Source: Neobacillus niacini NBRC 15566
GTDB lineage: Bacteria; Bacillota; Bacilli; Bacillales; Cytobacillaceae
Length of the DNA: 64,000 nucleotides
Reading direction: 5' to 3'
NCBI RefSeq assembly: GCF_001591505.1
Contig: NZ_BCVA01000004.1
Location: 186,001-250,000, forward strand
The translations under genes were made by a program, and so were the position numbers. Positions 1-6,942 of this stretch are shown here, one piece after another (the stretch's first letter is position 1; each line of letters begins with the position of its first letter). The notes below the pieces were generated by a model. The model searched no databases and was not told the DNA's origin. It worked only from the letters and a program-made list of their open reading frames with translations.

Positions 1-1
1 A

Positions 2-220
2 TGTCACGCAGGTGATGGTGAAAGCTTAGGCGGACCAGATGCAGCTGGCAAAAATGCAGCTGGTGCACCTGATACTCCACTTTACAAATATACTGCACCA
101 GATGGTTCACAACCTGGATGGGATGGAACGACTAACTGGAGAACTGCAACTTACGATCCTGCATTTGCTGAGGAACTTCAACACATAATTGAAGCTTATG
201 ATGCCAAATATGGTAACTAA
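2..220 (+). CDS. C-terminal end of a multiheme c-type cytochrome (partial)
   Basis: The window opens inside an open frame that ends with TAA at 218-220 and leaves 72 residues. The first two residues are Cys-His, exactly what remains of a CXXCH heme-attachment motif cut by the window edge. The rest is Gly/Ala/Pro-rich with aromatic residues (GWDGTTNW, TATYDPAF) and has no further CXXCH. It is followed by a terminator and then by two complete multiheme cytochrome genes on the same strand, so I infer that it is the tail of a third member of the same family. Heme number, signal peptide and true start lie outside the window. A single-heme cytochrome cannot be excluded. Confidence 0.65.
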   Translation, partial: CHAGDGESLGGPDAAGKNAAGAPDTPLYKYTAPDGSQPGWDGTTNWRTATYDPAFAEELQHIIEAYDAKYGN

Positions 221-235
221 GAACTGATCAAAAAG

Positions 236-275
236 ACAAGGTAACAACTTAGTTGTTGTTGTTACCTTGTTTTGA
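236..275 (+). terminator. Rho-independent terminator after the partial cytochrome
   Basis: A 13-bp perfect stem (236-248 with 258-270, arm ACAAGGTAACAAC) with a 9-nt loop is followed by TTT. The descending arm TTGTTACCTTGTTTT recurs in the terminator after the next gene (1801-1816). Confidence 0.85.
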
Positions 276-480
276 TTAGTTATAAACGGATTCGAAAAAT
301 ACTAAATCATTGTTTTTGGAACCCTATTAGATTCGAATAATAGCAAAAAACGATCAACCTCCTCCCGCTGGTGCGTTTTTTGAAAAGATAGAGTAAAAGT
401 ATTAGATAGTTAAGTGATGAATCGCACCTTTAAGGGGGTGGTGAAAAAAGAAAGCCTACATACATTTTTATAACCATATA
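276..480 (+). other. Gene-free leader upstream of the six-heme cytochrome
   Basis: About 200 bases without a convincing gene. There is a 9-bp inverted repeat CAAAAAACG (344-352) with CGTTTTTTG (374-382), loop 21 nt, which could be a weak second terminator or leader hairpin. A Shine-Dalgarno-like GGGGGTG (434-440) precedes a 10-codon GTG frame, which I do not call. I see no convincing -35/-10 pair, so the promoter of the following gene is unresolved. Confidence 0.4.
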
Positions 481-510
481 AAAAGAGAGAAAAAGAGAGA
501 AAAAGAGAGA
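481..510 (+). repeat. Three tandem copies of a 10-bp purine repeat
   Basis: AAAAGAGAGA occurs three times without interruption, directly upstream of the ribosome binding site GGGAGG (520-525) of the six-heme cytochrome. It would lie in the 5' untranslated region. Copy-number slippage would change leader length or purine content. Confidence 0.85.
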
Positions 511-534
511 AAGAAATTTGGGAGGTTTTTAGAA

Positions 535-1725
535 ATGAGAAAGTTAAAAATTGGCTTTTCAGCTTTACTAATGCTTATTTTAGTAGGCATGTTTGCTACT
601 TTTGCTTCTGCAGAAGAAGTCTACAAACTACCATCTAATGTTGGAACTGTGGATAACTCAGGAAATACTAATACACATAAAACACATGGTAATTTCCAAA
701 ACAACACAAACTCTTGTGCAAACTGTCATAGTACGCACAACGGGGAAGATGAAATGTTGTTAATGAGGAGCGGAGAAAAAGAACTTTGTATGTCATGCCA
801 TGACGGTACAATGGGTTTCTATGACGTTACTAAAGCTAGCGAAGCTGGTGTAATTGATTCTCATGAAATGAGTGCTTCTATGCACGACGTTGATTCAGAC
901 TTAGCAGTAAAAGCAGCTCCTGGTGCATTAAAGAATACATCGACTGCCACTTTTGAATGCTCAAGCTGTCATAATCCACACGGTTCAGCTAATGACCGTT
1001 TATTAAAGGAAACAGTTGCAGGTAAAACATATGCTAATACTTACAAAGTAACAATCGTTGGGTATGCTGAAACAATTGAGAAAACTCCGCTTGCTGTAGG
1101 AAATAAAGCTATTAAACTTAATTTAATAGAAGACAATTCTACTCCTGAATTACAAGCTATTAATAATAGTGCAACACTTTCTGGATTAAAAATTTACAAA
1201 TCAAATGGTATTTATAATGCAGCAACTGCAGATGTAACAAAAGAAAAAATGTATGATTACAAATTGAATTACTCAGAATTCTGTGCAGCCTGCCATGATG
1301 ACTACCTAAAAAATAGAGAAAATGGCCCTAGAGATGCTAAAACAGCAGATGGTCATGACTTATATACACATACAACAAGCAGCACTAAAGCAGGTAGAAG
1401 CTGTACAGCATGTCACTTTGCTCATGGTACTGATATTAACTTATTACGAGACACTGCTGGTAAAACAATTGCTGACTTACAAAAGCCAGTTGATCAAGGC
1501 GGAAAAGACTGGACTGAGGATCAAGCTAAGGCTTACATGAAAGAAGTAAGTGATAAAGGATCTTCATTAAAGAGATTTACTAATATGGCTGTATGTTGGG
1601 CATGCCACCAATCTACACACCAAATTGCAAATACTCCAGGTACCACCAATTATCCGAATACTACGGATTATAAAAATTACCTAGTTCCTGGTGGAGATTA
1701 TTCAGGTAAATCTTTAATTAAGTAA
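535..1725 (+). CDS. Secreted six-heme c-type cytochrome, doubled-CXXCH family
   Basis: The 396-residue product begins with a clear Sec signal peptide (MRKLK, hydrophobic core, ATFASA then EE; cleavage near residue 26). Six CXXCH motifs follow: CANCH (about residue 61), CMSCH, CSSCH, CAACH, CTACH and CWACH. Several carry the context of doubled-CXXCH domains (CHSTHNG, CHNPHG, CHFAHG), in which extra His residues act as axial ligands. There is no second membrane segment, lipobox or LPXTG, so after heme attachment the protein is probably exported and soluble or wall-associated. Start ATG 535 has GGGAGG at 520-525. It lies between two other multiheme genes, each with its own terminator. Such proteins carry electrons in extracellular or respiratory chains; the partner and substrate here are unknown. 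The family assignment is firm, the role is inferred. Confidence 0.9.
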   Translation: MRKLKIGFSALLMLILVGMFATFASAEEVYKLPSNVGTVDNSGNTNTHKTHGNFQNNTNSCANCHSTHNGEDEMLLMRSGEKELCMSCHDGTMGFYDVTKASEAGVIDSHEMSASMHDVDSDLAVKAAPGALKNTSTATFECSSCHNPHGSANDRLLKETVAGKTYANTYKVTIVGYAETIEKTPLAVGNKAIKLNLIEDNSTPELQAINNSATLSGLKIYKSNGIYNAATADVTKEKMYDYKLNYSEFCAACHDDYLKNRENGPRDAKTADGHDLYTHTTSSTKAGRSCTACHFAHGTDINLLRDTAGKTIADLQKPVDQGGKDWTEDQAKAYMKEVSDKGSSLKRFTNMAVCWACHQSTHQIANTPGTTNYPNTTDYKNYLVPGGDYSGKSLIK

Positions 1726-1732
1726 TAAAAAA

Positions 1733-1761
1733 GCTAACAAATAGCCCTACTATTTGTTAGC
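1733..1761 (+). terminator. Hairpin just after the six-heme cytochrome
   Basis: Perfect 12-bp stem GCTAACAAATAG / CTATTTGTTAGC with a 5-nt loop, starting 8 bases after the stop codon. No T-tract follows, so it may protect the mRNA 3' end or act together with the second hairpin at 1779-1816. Confidence 0.55.
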
Positions 1762-1778
1762 CTAACGAAATACCATAT

Positions 1779-1822
1779 AAAACAAGGTGGCAATATCACT
1801 ATTGTTACCTTGTTTTATTATT
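1779..1822 (+). terminator. Second terminator after the six-heme cytochrome
   Basis: A 16-bp stem with two G-T pairs (1779-1794 with 1801-1816) and a 6-nt loop. The stem ends in TTTT and is followed by ATTATT. Its descending arm repeats the 15-base arm of the terminator at 236-270. Confidence 0.75.
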
Positions 1823-1885
1823 GCACCAGGTATATGAAATGTCAAAAAACGTTAACTTAACTCCGATAATTAATGTTAATTCAGT

Positions 1886-1894
1886 TGATATAAT
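1886..1894 (+). promoter_or_regulatory. Extended -10 candidate for the seven-heme cytochrome
   Basis: TGATATAAT (TG at 1886-1887, TATAAT at 1889-1894) lies 54 bases upstream of the start codon. The -35 region is poor. Direct repeats of GTTAA lie just upstream (1852-1880) and could be a regulator site, but I cannot assign one. Confidence 0.4.
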
Positions 1895-1947
1895 TAAATT
1901 AAATAAAAAAGCTTATATTATGTAAGCAATAGAAAAGGATGAATACC

Positions 1948-3735
1948 GTGAAGAGGATGAACTTCGAACGAAAATTAATTTCATGTATTGTCATGTGGAG
2001 CGTGATATTTGGTTCCTTCCTTTCCTATTCACCTGAAACACGTGTATTTTCAGCAACGGGTGTACCAGAAATAACAATCATGTCTCCTAGTGGAGAATCA
2101 GTATTTACTAATTCAAAGGTTGAATTCACTGGAAAAATTTCAGATGATTTATCTCCTCCAGACAAGCTTTTAATAAAGGTTTTTGAGCATACAACAGATT
2201 CTGATCAAGCCATTGATATTACCAATGGAGGACAATTGACGCTAACACCTAATGATCAATTTGCTACATTTTCTTATTTGAAAGATTTTAGTGAAGGAGT
2301 TCACAATGTTACCTTTATTGTTACTGATGGGGATGGACTTAGTAGTACTTCAGCACAAACATTTACTGTTGAACTCTCTGAAACTGCTGAACAGACAACT
2401 AATACAAGTAAGACATCACTTACTCAAACTTCTGTGGAAAAGACAGAAAGTCAATTAATGGTGGTTACACCGGAAGTAAACTCCCTTACTGCAGGTGAAA
2501 TTGGCCAGCGTCCTTATATGTCAAATATGTTTCTAATTCCTAGAGGAGCAGAAGGTGAGTATAATCCTGACAAAGTTCCTAACAACTACCTACCAGCAGA
2601 TGATATGACAAGGGTACCATTGGATTCTCAAATATTGCTTGATATTAGAAGTGTGTTGCCATTTAATCCAACACAACCTTTGATAACATTTTTTGGAGAT
2701 AGCACAGGGAAGGAGAAGTTAGTTAAAACATTTGCCCTTCCTGGTGGAATCACTTCTTATATATATATATTTACACCTGAAAAAGAAAATCTTGACCCAA
2801 GTAAAGCTTATTATGTTTATCTAAACCCTAATGAACTTATTCCTAGATTGCTAAAATTTACTACTGTCAGTAACAATTATGAAAATTATCAATTTGATGC
2901 TGATAAAGGGAACGTGGATAGGGAGAAAGACTATATTCATGGACCTTATTCTGTAGTGACCAATACATGCTCCTTCTGCCACAGTACACATAACGCTACT
3001 AGCCAAATTCTTGAAGGCGGTAAATATGGAACTGTCTCAGGAACGAATAATTTATGTATGGCATGTCATGACGGAACGAATGGCACACCAGAATTGGAAA
3101 GTAATTATGCTACAAATAAACATAATCAAGTTCCAGATGTTTCTTGCACAAGCTGCCATGATCCACATAACCCAGGGACAAAAGAAAACCCTAACAGCCT
3201 GCATACAACTTATAAAAAAGCTAGTACAGCAACCGGACAAGTAAATGATTTTTCGTTATGTTTTACTTGTCATAACAAGGATGAAAATGCAAATATTCAA
3301 CAGTATTATCAAAATGAAACATTTACTAGTCAATCAGGCCACAATATTACAGCTACTAGTGACAGCGGTAGTAAGTTAAATGGACAGTTTCCATGTGCAG
3401 AATGTCATGAAACGCACGGTTCAAGTAATATTAAGATGTTAAGAACCAATCTAGGAAATGTTAAAATAGAGGACCCTAAATTACTTTTTGAATCAAAAAG
3501 TGTAAATTGGGATGCACTAGATGAGCGTAATTTCTGTTTGAAGTGTCATAACAATTCAACTGCCATTTTTGGTAAAGCAAGTACATTTAAAGATAAAAAT
3601 GCAGTTGGGGAGCAGATTTCTGGACATCAAACGGAAGATAAACAAAGTTGTGCATCTTGTCACGGTGGTACTTCACAATCTTTTATTGAATCAGCGCATG
3701 CACCTAAAAGGGGAATTCATGTAACTATACCATAA
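1948..3735 (+). CDS. Secreted seven-heme cytochrome with N-terminal Ig-like domains
   Basis: The product is about 595 residues. A signal peptide (hydrophobic ISCIVMWSVIFGSF, cleavage near RVFSA) is followed by an Ig-like segment at roughly residues 25-130 (PEITIMSPSGESVF, FEGVHNVTF-like strands), a Ser/Thr-rich linker, and a second Ig-like segment at roughly 195-310 resembling SbsA/Big_5 domains (VPLDSQILLDI, YYVYLNPNEL). The C-terminal half holds seven CXXCH motifs: CSFCH, CMACH, CTSCH, CFTCH, CAECH, CLKCH and CASCH, with doubled-CXXCH spacing (CHSTHN, CHDPHNPG, CHETHGS). I chose GTG 1948 because AAAGGATG (1934-1941) is well spaced for it; ATG 1939 falls inside that site. The Ig-like part may hold the heme domain at or beyond the wall. 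Electron-transfer function is inferred from family; redox partner unknown. Confidence 0.88.
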   Translation: MKRMNFERKLISCIVMWSVIFGSFLSYSPETRVFSATGVPEITIMSPSGESVFTNSKVEFTGKISDDLSPPDKLLIKVFEHTTDSDQAIDITNGGQLTLTPNDQFATFSYLKDFSEGVHNVTFIVTDGDGLSSTSAQTFTVELSETAEQTTNTSKTSLTQTSVEKTESQLMVVTPEVNSLTAGEIGQRPYMSNMFLIPRGAEGEYNPDKVPNNYLPADDMTRVPLDSQILLDIRSVLPFNPTQPLITFFGDSTGKEKLVKTFALPGGITSYIYIFTPEKENLDPSKAYYVYLNPNELIPRLLKFTTVSNNYENYQFDADKGNVDREKDYIHGPYSVVTNTCSFCHSTHNATSQILEGGKYGTVSGTNNLCMACHDGTNGTPELESNYATNKHNQVPDVSCTSCHDPHNPGTKENPNSLHTTYKKASTATGQVNDFSLCFTCHNKDENANIQQYYQNETFTSQSGHNITATSDSGSKLNGQFPCAECHETHGSSNIKMLRTNLGNVKIEDPKLLFESKSVNWDALDERNFCLKCHNNSTAIFGKASTFKDKNAVGEQISGHQTEDKQSCASCHGGTSQSFIESAHAPKRGIHVTIP

Positions 3736-3737
3736 AG

Positions 3738-3766
3738 ACGAGAGGACAAAGCCTCTCGTTTTTTAT
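3738..3766 (+). terminator. Terminator after the seven-heme cytochrome
   Basis: Stem ACGAGAGG / CCTCTCGT (3738-3745 with 3752-3759), loop of 6, then a run of T. It closes the cytochrome block. Confidence 0.9.
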
Positions 3767-3795
3767 ATTTTTTGATAAAAAACTATTACTTAACC

Positions 3796-3936
3796 TGTTG
3801 ATAAATCGAATAAGTATGTAGATATGTGGATAATGTTTTGTGAAAATTTCGTTAAAACTTGCCGATATCCTTACTTATCAACATAAAATTCTGAAAATTC
3901 GCTCCTAGTAGTTCTTGGTATGTGATATTATCCACA
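3796..3936 (+). promoter_or_regulatory. Cluster of four DnaA-box-like sequences
   Basis: Two 9-mers match the DnaA box TTATNCACA perfectly: TGTGGATAA (3825-3833, reverse) and TTATCCACA (3928-3936, forward). Two others match with one change: TGTTGATAA (3796-3804, reverse) and TTATCAACA (3875-3883, forward). The order is reverse, reverse, forward, forward in 141 bases of AT-rich DNA. The last box ends 48 bases upstream of the prfB promoter -35. The matches are read directly; DnaA binding is inference. Confidence 0.6.
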
Positions 3937-3984
3937 GGATAAATCGTTTGTTCTCGTGACAATCCTTCATTATATATTTGATTT

Positions 3985-4014
3985 TTGAAATTTCCCCTAT
4001 AAACAGTCTATAAT
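3985..4014 (+). promoter_or_regulatory. SigA-type promoter of prfB
   Basis: TTGAAA (3985-3990), 18-bp spacer, TATAAT (4009-4014), 71 bases before the prfB start. prfB therefore does not need read-through from an upstream gene. Confidence 0.75.
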
Positions 4015-4085
4015 AGATAAGGAACAAACGAACGGGCTATGTCATAAGCTAGAAACTGACCGTAATTTTTATAGAGGTGAAGAAA

Positions 4086-5187
4086 ATGGAATTAGCAGAA
4101 ATTCGAAATGAACTTGAAAAAACAGCTAAACGTTTAGCGGACTTTAGGGGGTCTCTTTGACCTTGAAAATAAAGAAGCACGTATAGCTGAACTTGATGAT
4201 CAAATGCTTCATCCTGATTTCTGGAATGACCAGCATGCAGCTCAAACTGTTATAAGTGAAGCTAATGCACTAAAGGATCAAGTAAATGAGTTTACCCAGA
4301 TGTTTGAAACGTTTGAGAATTTAGAAGTGAGCTACGAGCTTGTCAAAGAAGAAAGCGATGCGGAATTACAGTCCGAGCTTGAAGAAGAATTAACAACCTT
4401 GACTTCAAGACTTAATGATTTTGAACTTCAGCTGCTGCTAAGTGAAGAGTACGATAAACACAACGCAATCTTAGAATTGCACCCGGGTGCAGGTGGAACC
4501 GAGTCACAAGACTGGGGATCTATGCTGCTGCGTATGTATACGCGGTGGGCGGAGAAAAAGGGCTTTAAGGTGGAGACGCTTGATTATCTTCCAGGCGATG
4601 AAGCAGGGATTAAAAGTGTAACCTTGGCCATAAGGGGACATAACGCATACGGTTATTTAAAAGCGGAAAAAGGTGTTCACAGATTAGTGCGGATTTCACC
4701 GTTTGACGCTTCAGGACGCCGCCATACATCGTTTGTATCGTGTGAAGTCATGCCGGAATTTAATGATGAAATTCAAATCGATATCCGTACAGAAGATCTT
4801 AAAATAGATACCTATCGTGCCAGTGGTGCTGGTGGACAGCATATCAATACAACTGATTCCGCTGTGAGGATTACCCACACACCAACGGGGGTTGTGGTTA
4901 CGTGCCAATCCGAACGTTCGCAGATTAAAAACCGTGAATCAGCAATGAAAATGCTGAAAGCCAAGCTTTATCAACGAGAAATTGAACAGCAGGAAAAAGA
5001 GTTACTCGAAATCCGTGGTGAACAAAAGGAAATTGGGTGGGGAAGCCAAATTCGTTCATATGTTTTCCATCCTTATTCTATGGTTAAAGATCACCGTACA
5101 AATACCGAAAGCGGAAACGTTCAGGGAGTTATGGATGGGGACTTAGATCCATTTATTGATGCTTACCTGCGTTCAAGAATTTTATAA
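4086..5187 (+). CDS. prfB: Peptide chain release factor 2 (programmed +1 frameshift)
   Basis: RF2 recognises UGA and UAA stop codons and triggers peptide release in the ribosome. The gene starts at ATG 4086 with AGAGGTGA upstream; the zero frame stops at TGA 4158-4160 after 24 codons, and the rest continues in the +1 frame from 4159. The join gives 366 residues, the usual RF2 length. The GAGGTES segment (GGQ-type region nearby at GASGAGGQH) holds the catalytic GGQ motif in SGAGGQHIN, and the RF2-type anticodon-like region is present. The in-frame TGA is the conserved autoregulatory site, not a mutation: low RF2 allows slippage on CTT and more RF2 is made. It has its own promoter and terminator. 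In B. subtilis secA lies just upstream; here multiheme cytochromes do. Confidence 0.97.
4146..4161 (+). other. Programmed +1 frameshift signal of prfB
   Basis: AGGGGG (internal Shine-Dalgarno-like element, 4146-4151), TCT, then the slippery CTT (4155-4157), TGA (4158-4160) and C at 4161. This is the classic RF2 recoding arrangement with correct spacing between the SD-like element and the slip codon. Confidence 0.95.
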
Positions 5188-5199
5188 TAAAAACGATTA

Positions 5200-5234
5200 G
5201 CCTTTGCCATCATAGTGGCAGAGGCATTATTTTT
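5200..5234 (+). terminator. Terminator of prfB
   Basis: Stem GCCTTTGCCA / TGGCAGAGGC (5200-5209 with 5216-5225, one G-T pair), followed by ATTATTTTT. Confidence 0.85.
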
Positions 5235-5319
5235 GTAATAGTAATTATTCCTTCATTAAATTCTTATAATAACAAATACTATAGAATATTTAACCCTTTA
5301 ATGCGTTATCTGAATGCCA

Positions 5320-5348
5320 TTTACAGCAAATAATTGCCATGCTATACT
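5320..5348 (+). promoter_or_regulatory. SigA-type promoter of the YitT-family gene
   Basis: TTTACA (5320-5325), 17-bp spacer, TATACT (5343-5348), 57 bases before the ATG. Confidence 0.75.
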
Positions 5349-5405
5349 CACTTCGATTGAGAAAGAAAGTTATAGCAAAATGGTAATATAGAGGGGAATT
5401 GCACT

Positions 5406-6269
5406 ATGAATAAAAGAAGAAACAATCAGACTGCACCGAAATTTGCAAGTGCTCTAGAATACATAAACGTTTTAGTAGGATCCGCAATTATTGCGCTCGC
5501 CTTTAATGTATTTCTCCTGCCAAATCAAATAGCCTCGGGAGGCGTAAGCGGCATTAGTACGATTTTATTAAGTGTAGTCGGCTGGGAGCCGGCATATGTA
5601 CAATGGGCTTTTAATATTCCATTGTTCATAGCAGGAGTTGTTTTACTAGGAAAGCAATTTGGAGTAAAAACACTCGTGGGAACTATTTTTTTACCTTTTG
5701 TTGTTTTCTTAACAAAAAATGTTGACCCGTGGACCAATGATGCCTTGCTTGGAGCACTATTTGGCGGGATTGTAGTAGGTCTCGGACTTGGTATTGTCTT
5801 CAGGGGAAATGGCTCAACCGGTGGTACCGATTTAGCTGCTCAAATTATTACAAAGTACACCGGCCTTACTCTTGGCACGAGTGTCGTTCTGATTGATGGA
5901 CTCATTGTCTTCTCGGCAGCCCTCGTGTTTGATATTGAACGAGGATTGTATGCATTGATTGCCTTATATGTAACAAGTAAAACGATTGACCTAGTTCAGG
6001 TTGGTTTCGGCCGCTCAAAAACAGCCATGATTATTACGAACAAGCAGGAAGAAGTACGAGAAGGGATTTTGAATAAAATTGATCGGGGTGTGACAAAACT
6101 ATCTGCCTATGGTGGTTTTACAGATAATGAACGCCCCGTCCTAATGTGTGTGGTCAATCAGCGGGAGTTCACAAAATTGAAACAATTGGTTAAATCCCTT
6201 GACCCATCTGCATTTGTCGTCGTTATGGATGCTTCTGAAGTGTTGGGAGAAGGTTTCAAAAGGGCGTAA
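5406..6269 (+). CDS. yvjA: YitT-family integral membrane protein (DUF161/DUF2179)
   Basis: The product has 287 residues. The N-terminal two thirds contain about five hydrophobic segments with the family's glycine-rich loops (PNQIASGGVSGIS, FRGNGSTGGTDLAAQI). The C-terminal soluble part from about residue 205 is a DUF2179 domain (AMIITNKQEEVREGIL, DRGVTKLSAYGGFTDNERPVL), ending ASEVLGEGFK. Start ATG 5406 follows GAGGGG. Its place between prfB and cccB matches B. subtilis yvjA, and the symbol rests on that synteny. The biochemical role of the family is not established, and nothing in the sequence identifies a substrate. It has its own promoter and no clear terminator before cccB, so both may be cotranscribed. 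Confidence 0.9.
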   Translation: MNKRRNNQTAPKFASALEYINVLVGSAIIALAFNVFLLPNQIASGGVSGISTILLSVVGWEPAYVQWAFNIPLFIAGVVLLGKQFGVKTLVGTIFLPFVVFLTKNVDPWTNDALLGALFGGIVVGLGLGIVFRGNGSTGGTDLAAQIITKYTGLTLGTSVVLIDGLIVFSAALVFDIERGLYALIALYVTSKTIDLVQVGFGRSKTAMIITNKQEEVREGILNKIDRGVTKLSAYGGFTDNERPVLMCVVNQREFTKLKQLVKSLDPSAFVVVMDASEVLGEGFKRA

Positions 6270-6321
6270 TACTGCTATACTATTTCTTGTATGGTAATTT
6301 TTTCTGAAGGGGGGAGTAGCA

Positions 6322-6645
6322 ATGAAGAAAAAGCTACTAAAAATGGTATTGGGAACAGCTTTGGTTTTGGGGCTTGCTGCTTGTGGCGGCGGAGATGACG
6401 AGTCTGGTGGCGACACCGCCGGAGCAGGGGATGCTGAAAAAATTTATTCACAAAAATGCTCAAGCTGTCATGGCGGTGACCTAAAAGGCGGTATGGGACC
6501 TGATCTAACAGCAGTAGGTGCAAGCAAATCAAAAGATGAAATCGCCGGAATTATTAAGAATGGTACAAATGGCGGAATGCCAGCTGGCCTAATTGAAGGC
6601 GAAGATTTAGACCAAGTTGCTGATTGGCTGGCTTCTAAAAAGTAA
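6322..6645 (+). CDS. cccB: Lipoprotein cytochrome c551 (single heme)
   Basis: The 107-residue protein has a lipoprotein signal with LAAC lipobox (Cys21 is lipidated and membrane-anchored), then a short Gly/Asp-rich tether to about residue 37. A small class I cytochrome c domain follows: CSSCH at residues 46-50 binds heme c, and Met86 in GGMPAGL is the expected sixth ligand. Length and order match B. subtilis CccB, a small electron carrier on the outer face of the membrane that serves the terminal oxidase branch. Start ATG 6322 follows GGGGGGAG. The gene sits between yvjA and ftsE as in B. subtilis and ends in a strong terminator. It is ancestral core and distinct from the multiheme proteins at 1-3735, although it could exchange electrons with them. 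Confidence 0.95.
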   Translation: MKKKLLKMVLGTALVLGLAACGGGDDESGGDTAGAGDAEKIYSQKCSSCHGGDLKGGMGPDLTAVGASKSKDEIAGIIKNGTNGGMPAGLIEGEDLDQVADWLASKK

Positions 6646-6652
6646 TTTACAT

Positions 6653-6690
6653 AAAACGTTCTGTGATTTTTGCAGAACGTTTTTTATTTT
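6653..6690 (+). terminator. Terminator of cccB
   Basis: Stem AAAACGTTCTG / CAGAACGTTTT (6653-6663 with 6673-6683), then a T-run. Confidence 0.9.
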
Positions 6691-6726
6691 TGTGAATCTA
6701 TGTTACTTTATAAAGATATTGTTAAA

Positions 6727-6736
6727 TTTTGTCGAA
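6727..6736 (+). promoter_or_regulatory. Spo0A-box-like site upstream of ftsEX
   Basis: TTTTGTCGAA matches the 0A-box consensus TTTTGTCRAA at all ten positions. A second, TATTGTCGAA (6893-6902, nine of ten), lies closer to ftsE. Binding is inferred. Confidence 0.4.
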
Positions 6737-6818
6737 AAATATAGGATATAAATAACAATTTATGTAGGGATTGAAAAGAAACTGTAATAATTTTACCGCT
6801 TTTTTTACCTCAGTTGAG

Positions 6819-6827
6819 TGTTATAAT
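6819..6827 (+). promoter_or_regulatory. Extended -10 promoter of ftsEX
   Basis: TG (6819-6820), one base, then TATAAT (6822-6827); the -35 region (about 6799-6804) is poor, as tolerated for extended -10 promoters. The leader to ftsE is about 110 bases. Confidence 0.6.
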
Positions 6828-6942
6828 GAAATCATGTTAGATCCTGCAGTATTTTGTCCAGGATTTTGTTTTTGTGCAAGAAAATAAGAGGTTATTGTCG
6901 AAAAGCAAATAGTTTCGAAACTAACTGATAAAGGTGATCTAA

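Noticed and set aside
441..473. GTG-started 10-codon frame after GGGGGTG, possible leader peptide
   Set aside because: Too short to support; composition (VKKESLHTFL) shows no regulatory pattern and no hairpin that it would control was clear.
4086..4210. prfB as a frameshifted pseudogene
   Set aside because: The break is the conserved recoding site with SD-like AGGGGG and CTT-TGA-C, and the joined product has the standard 366 residues.
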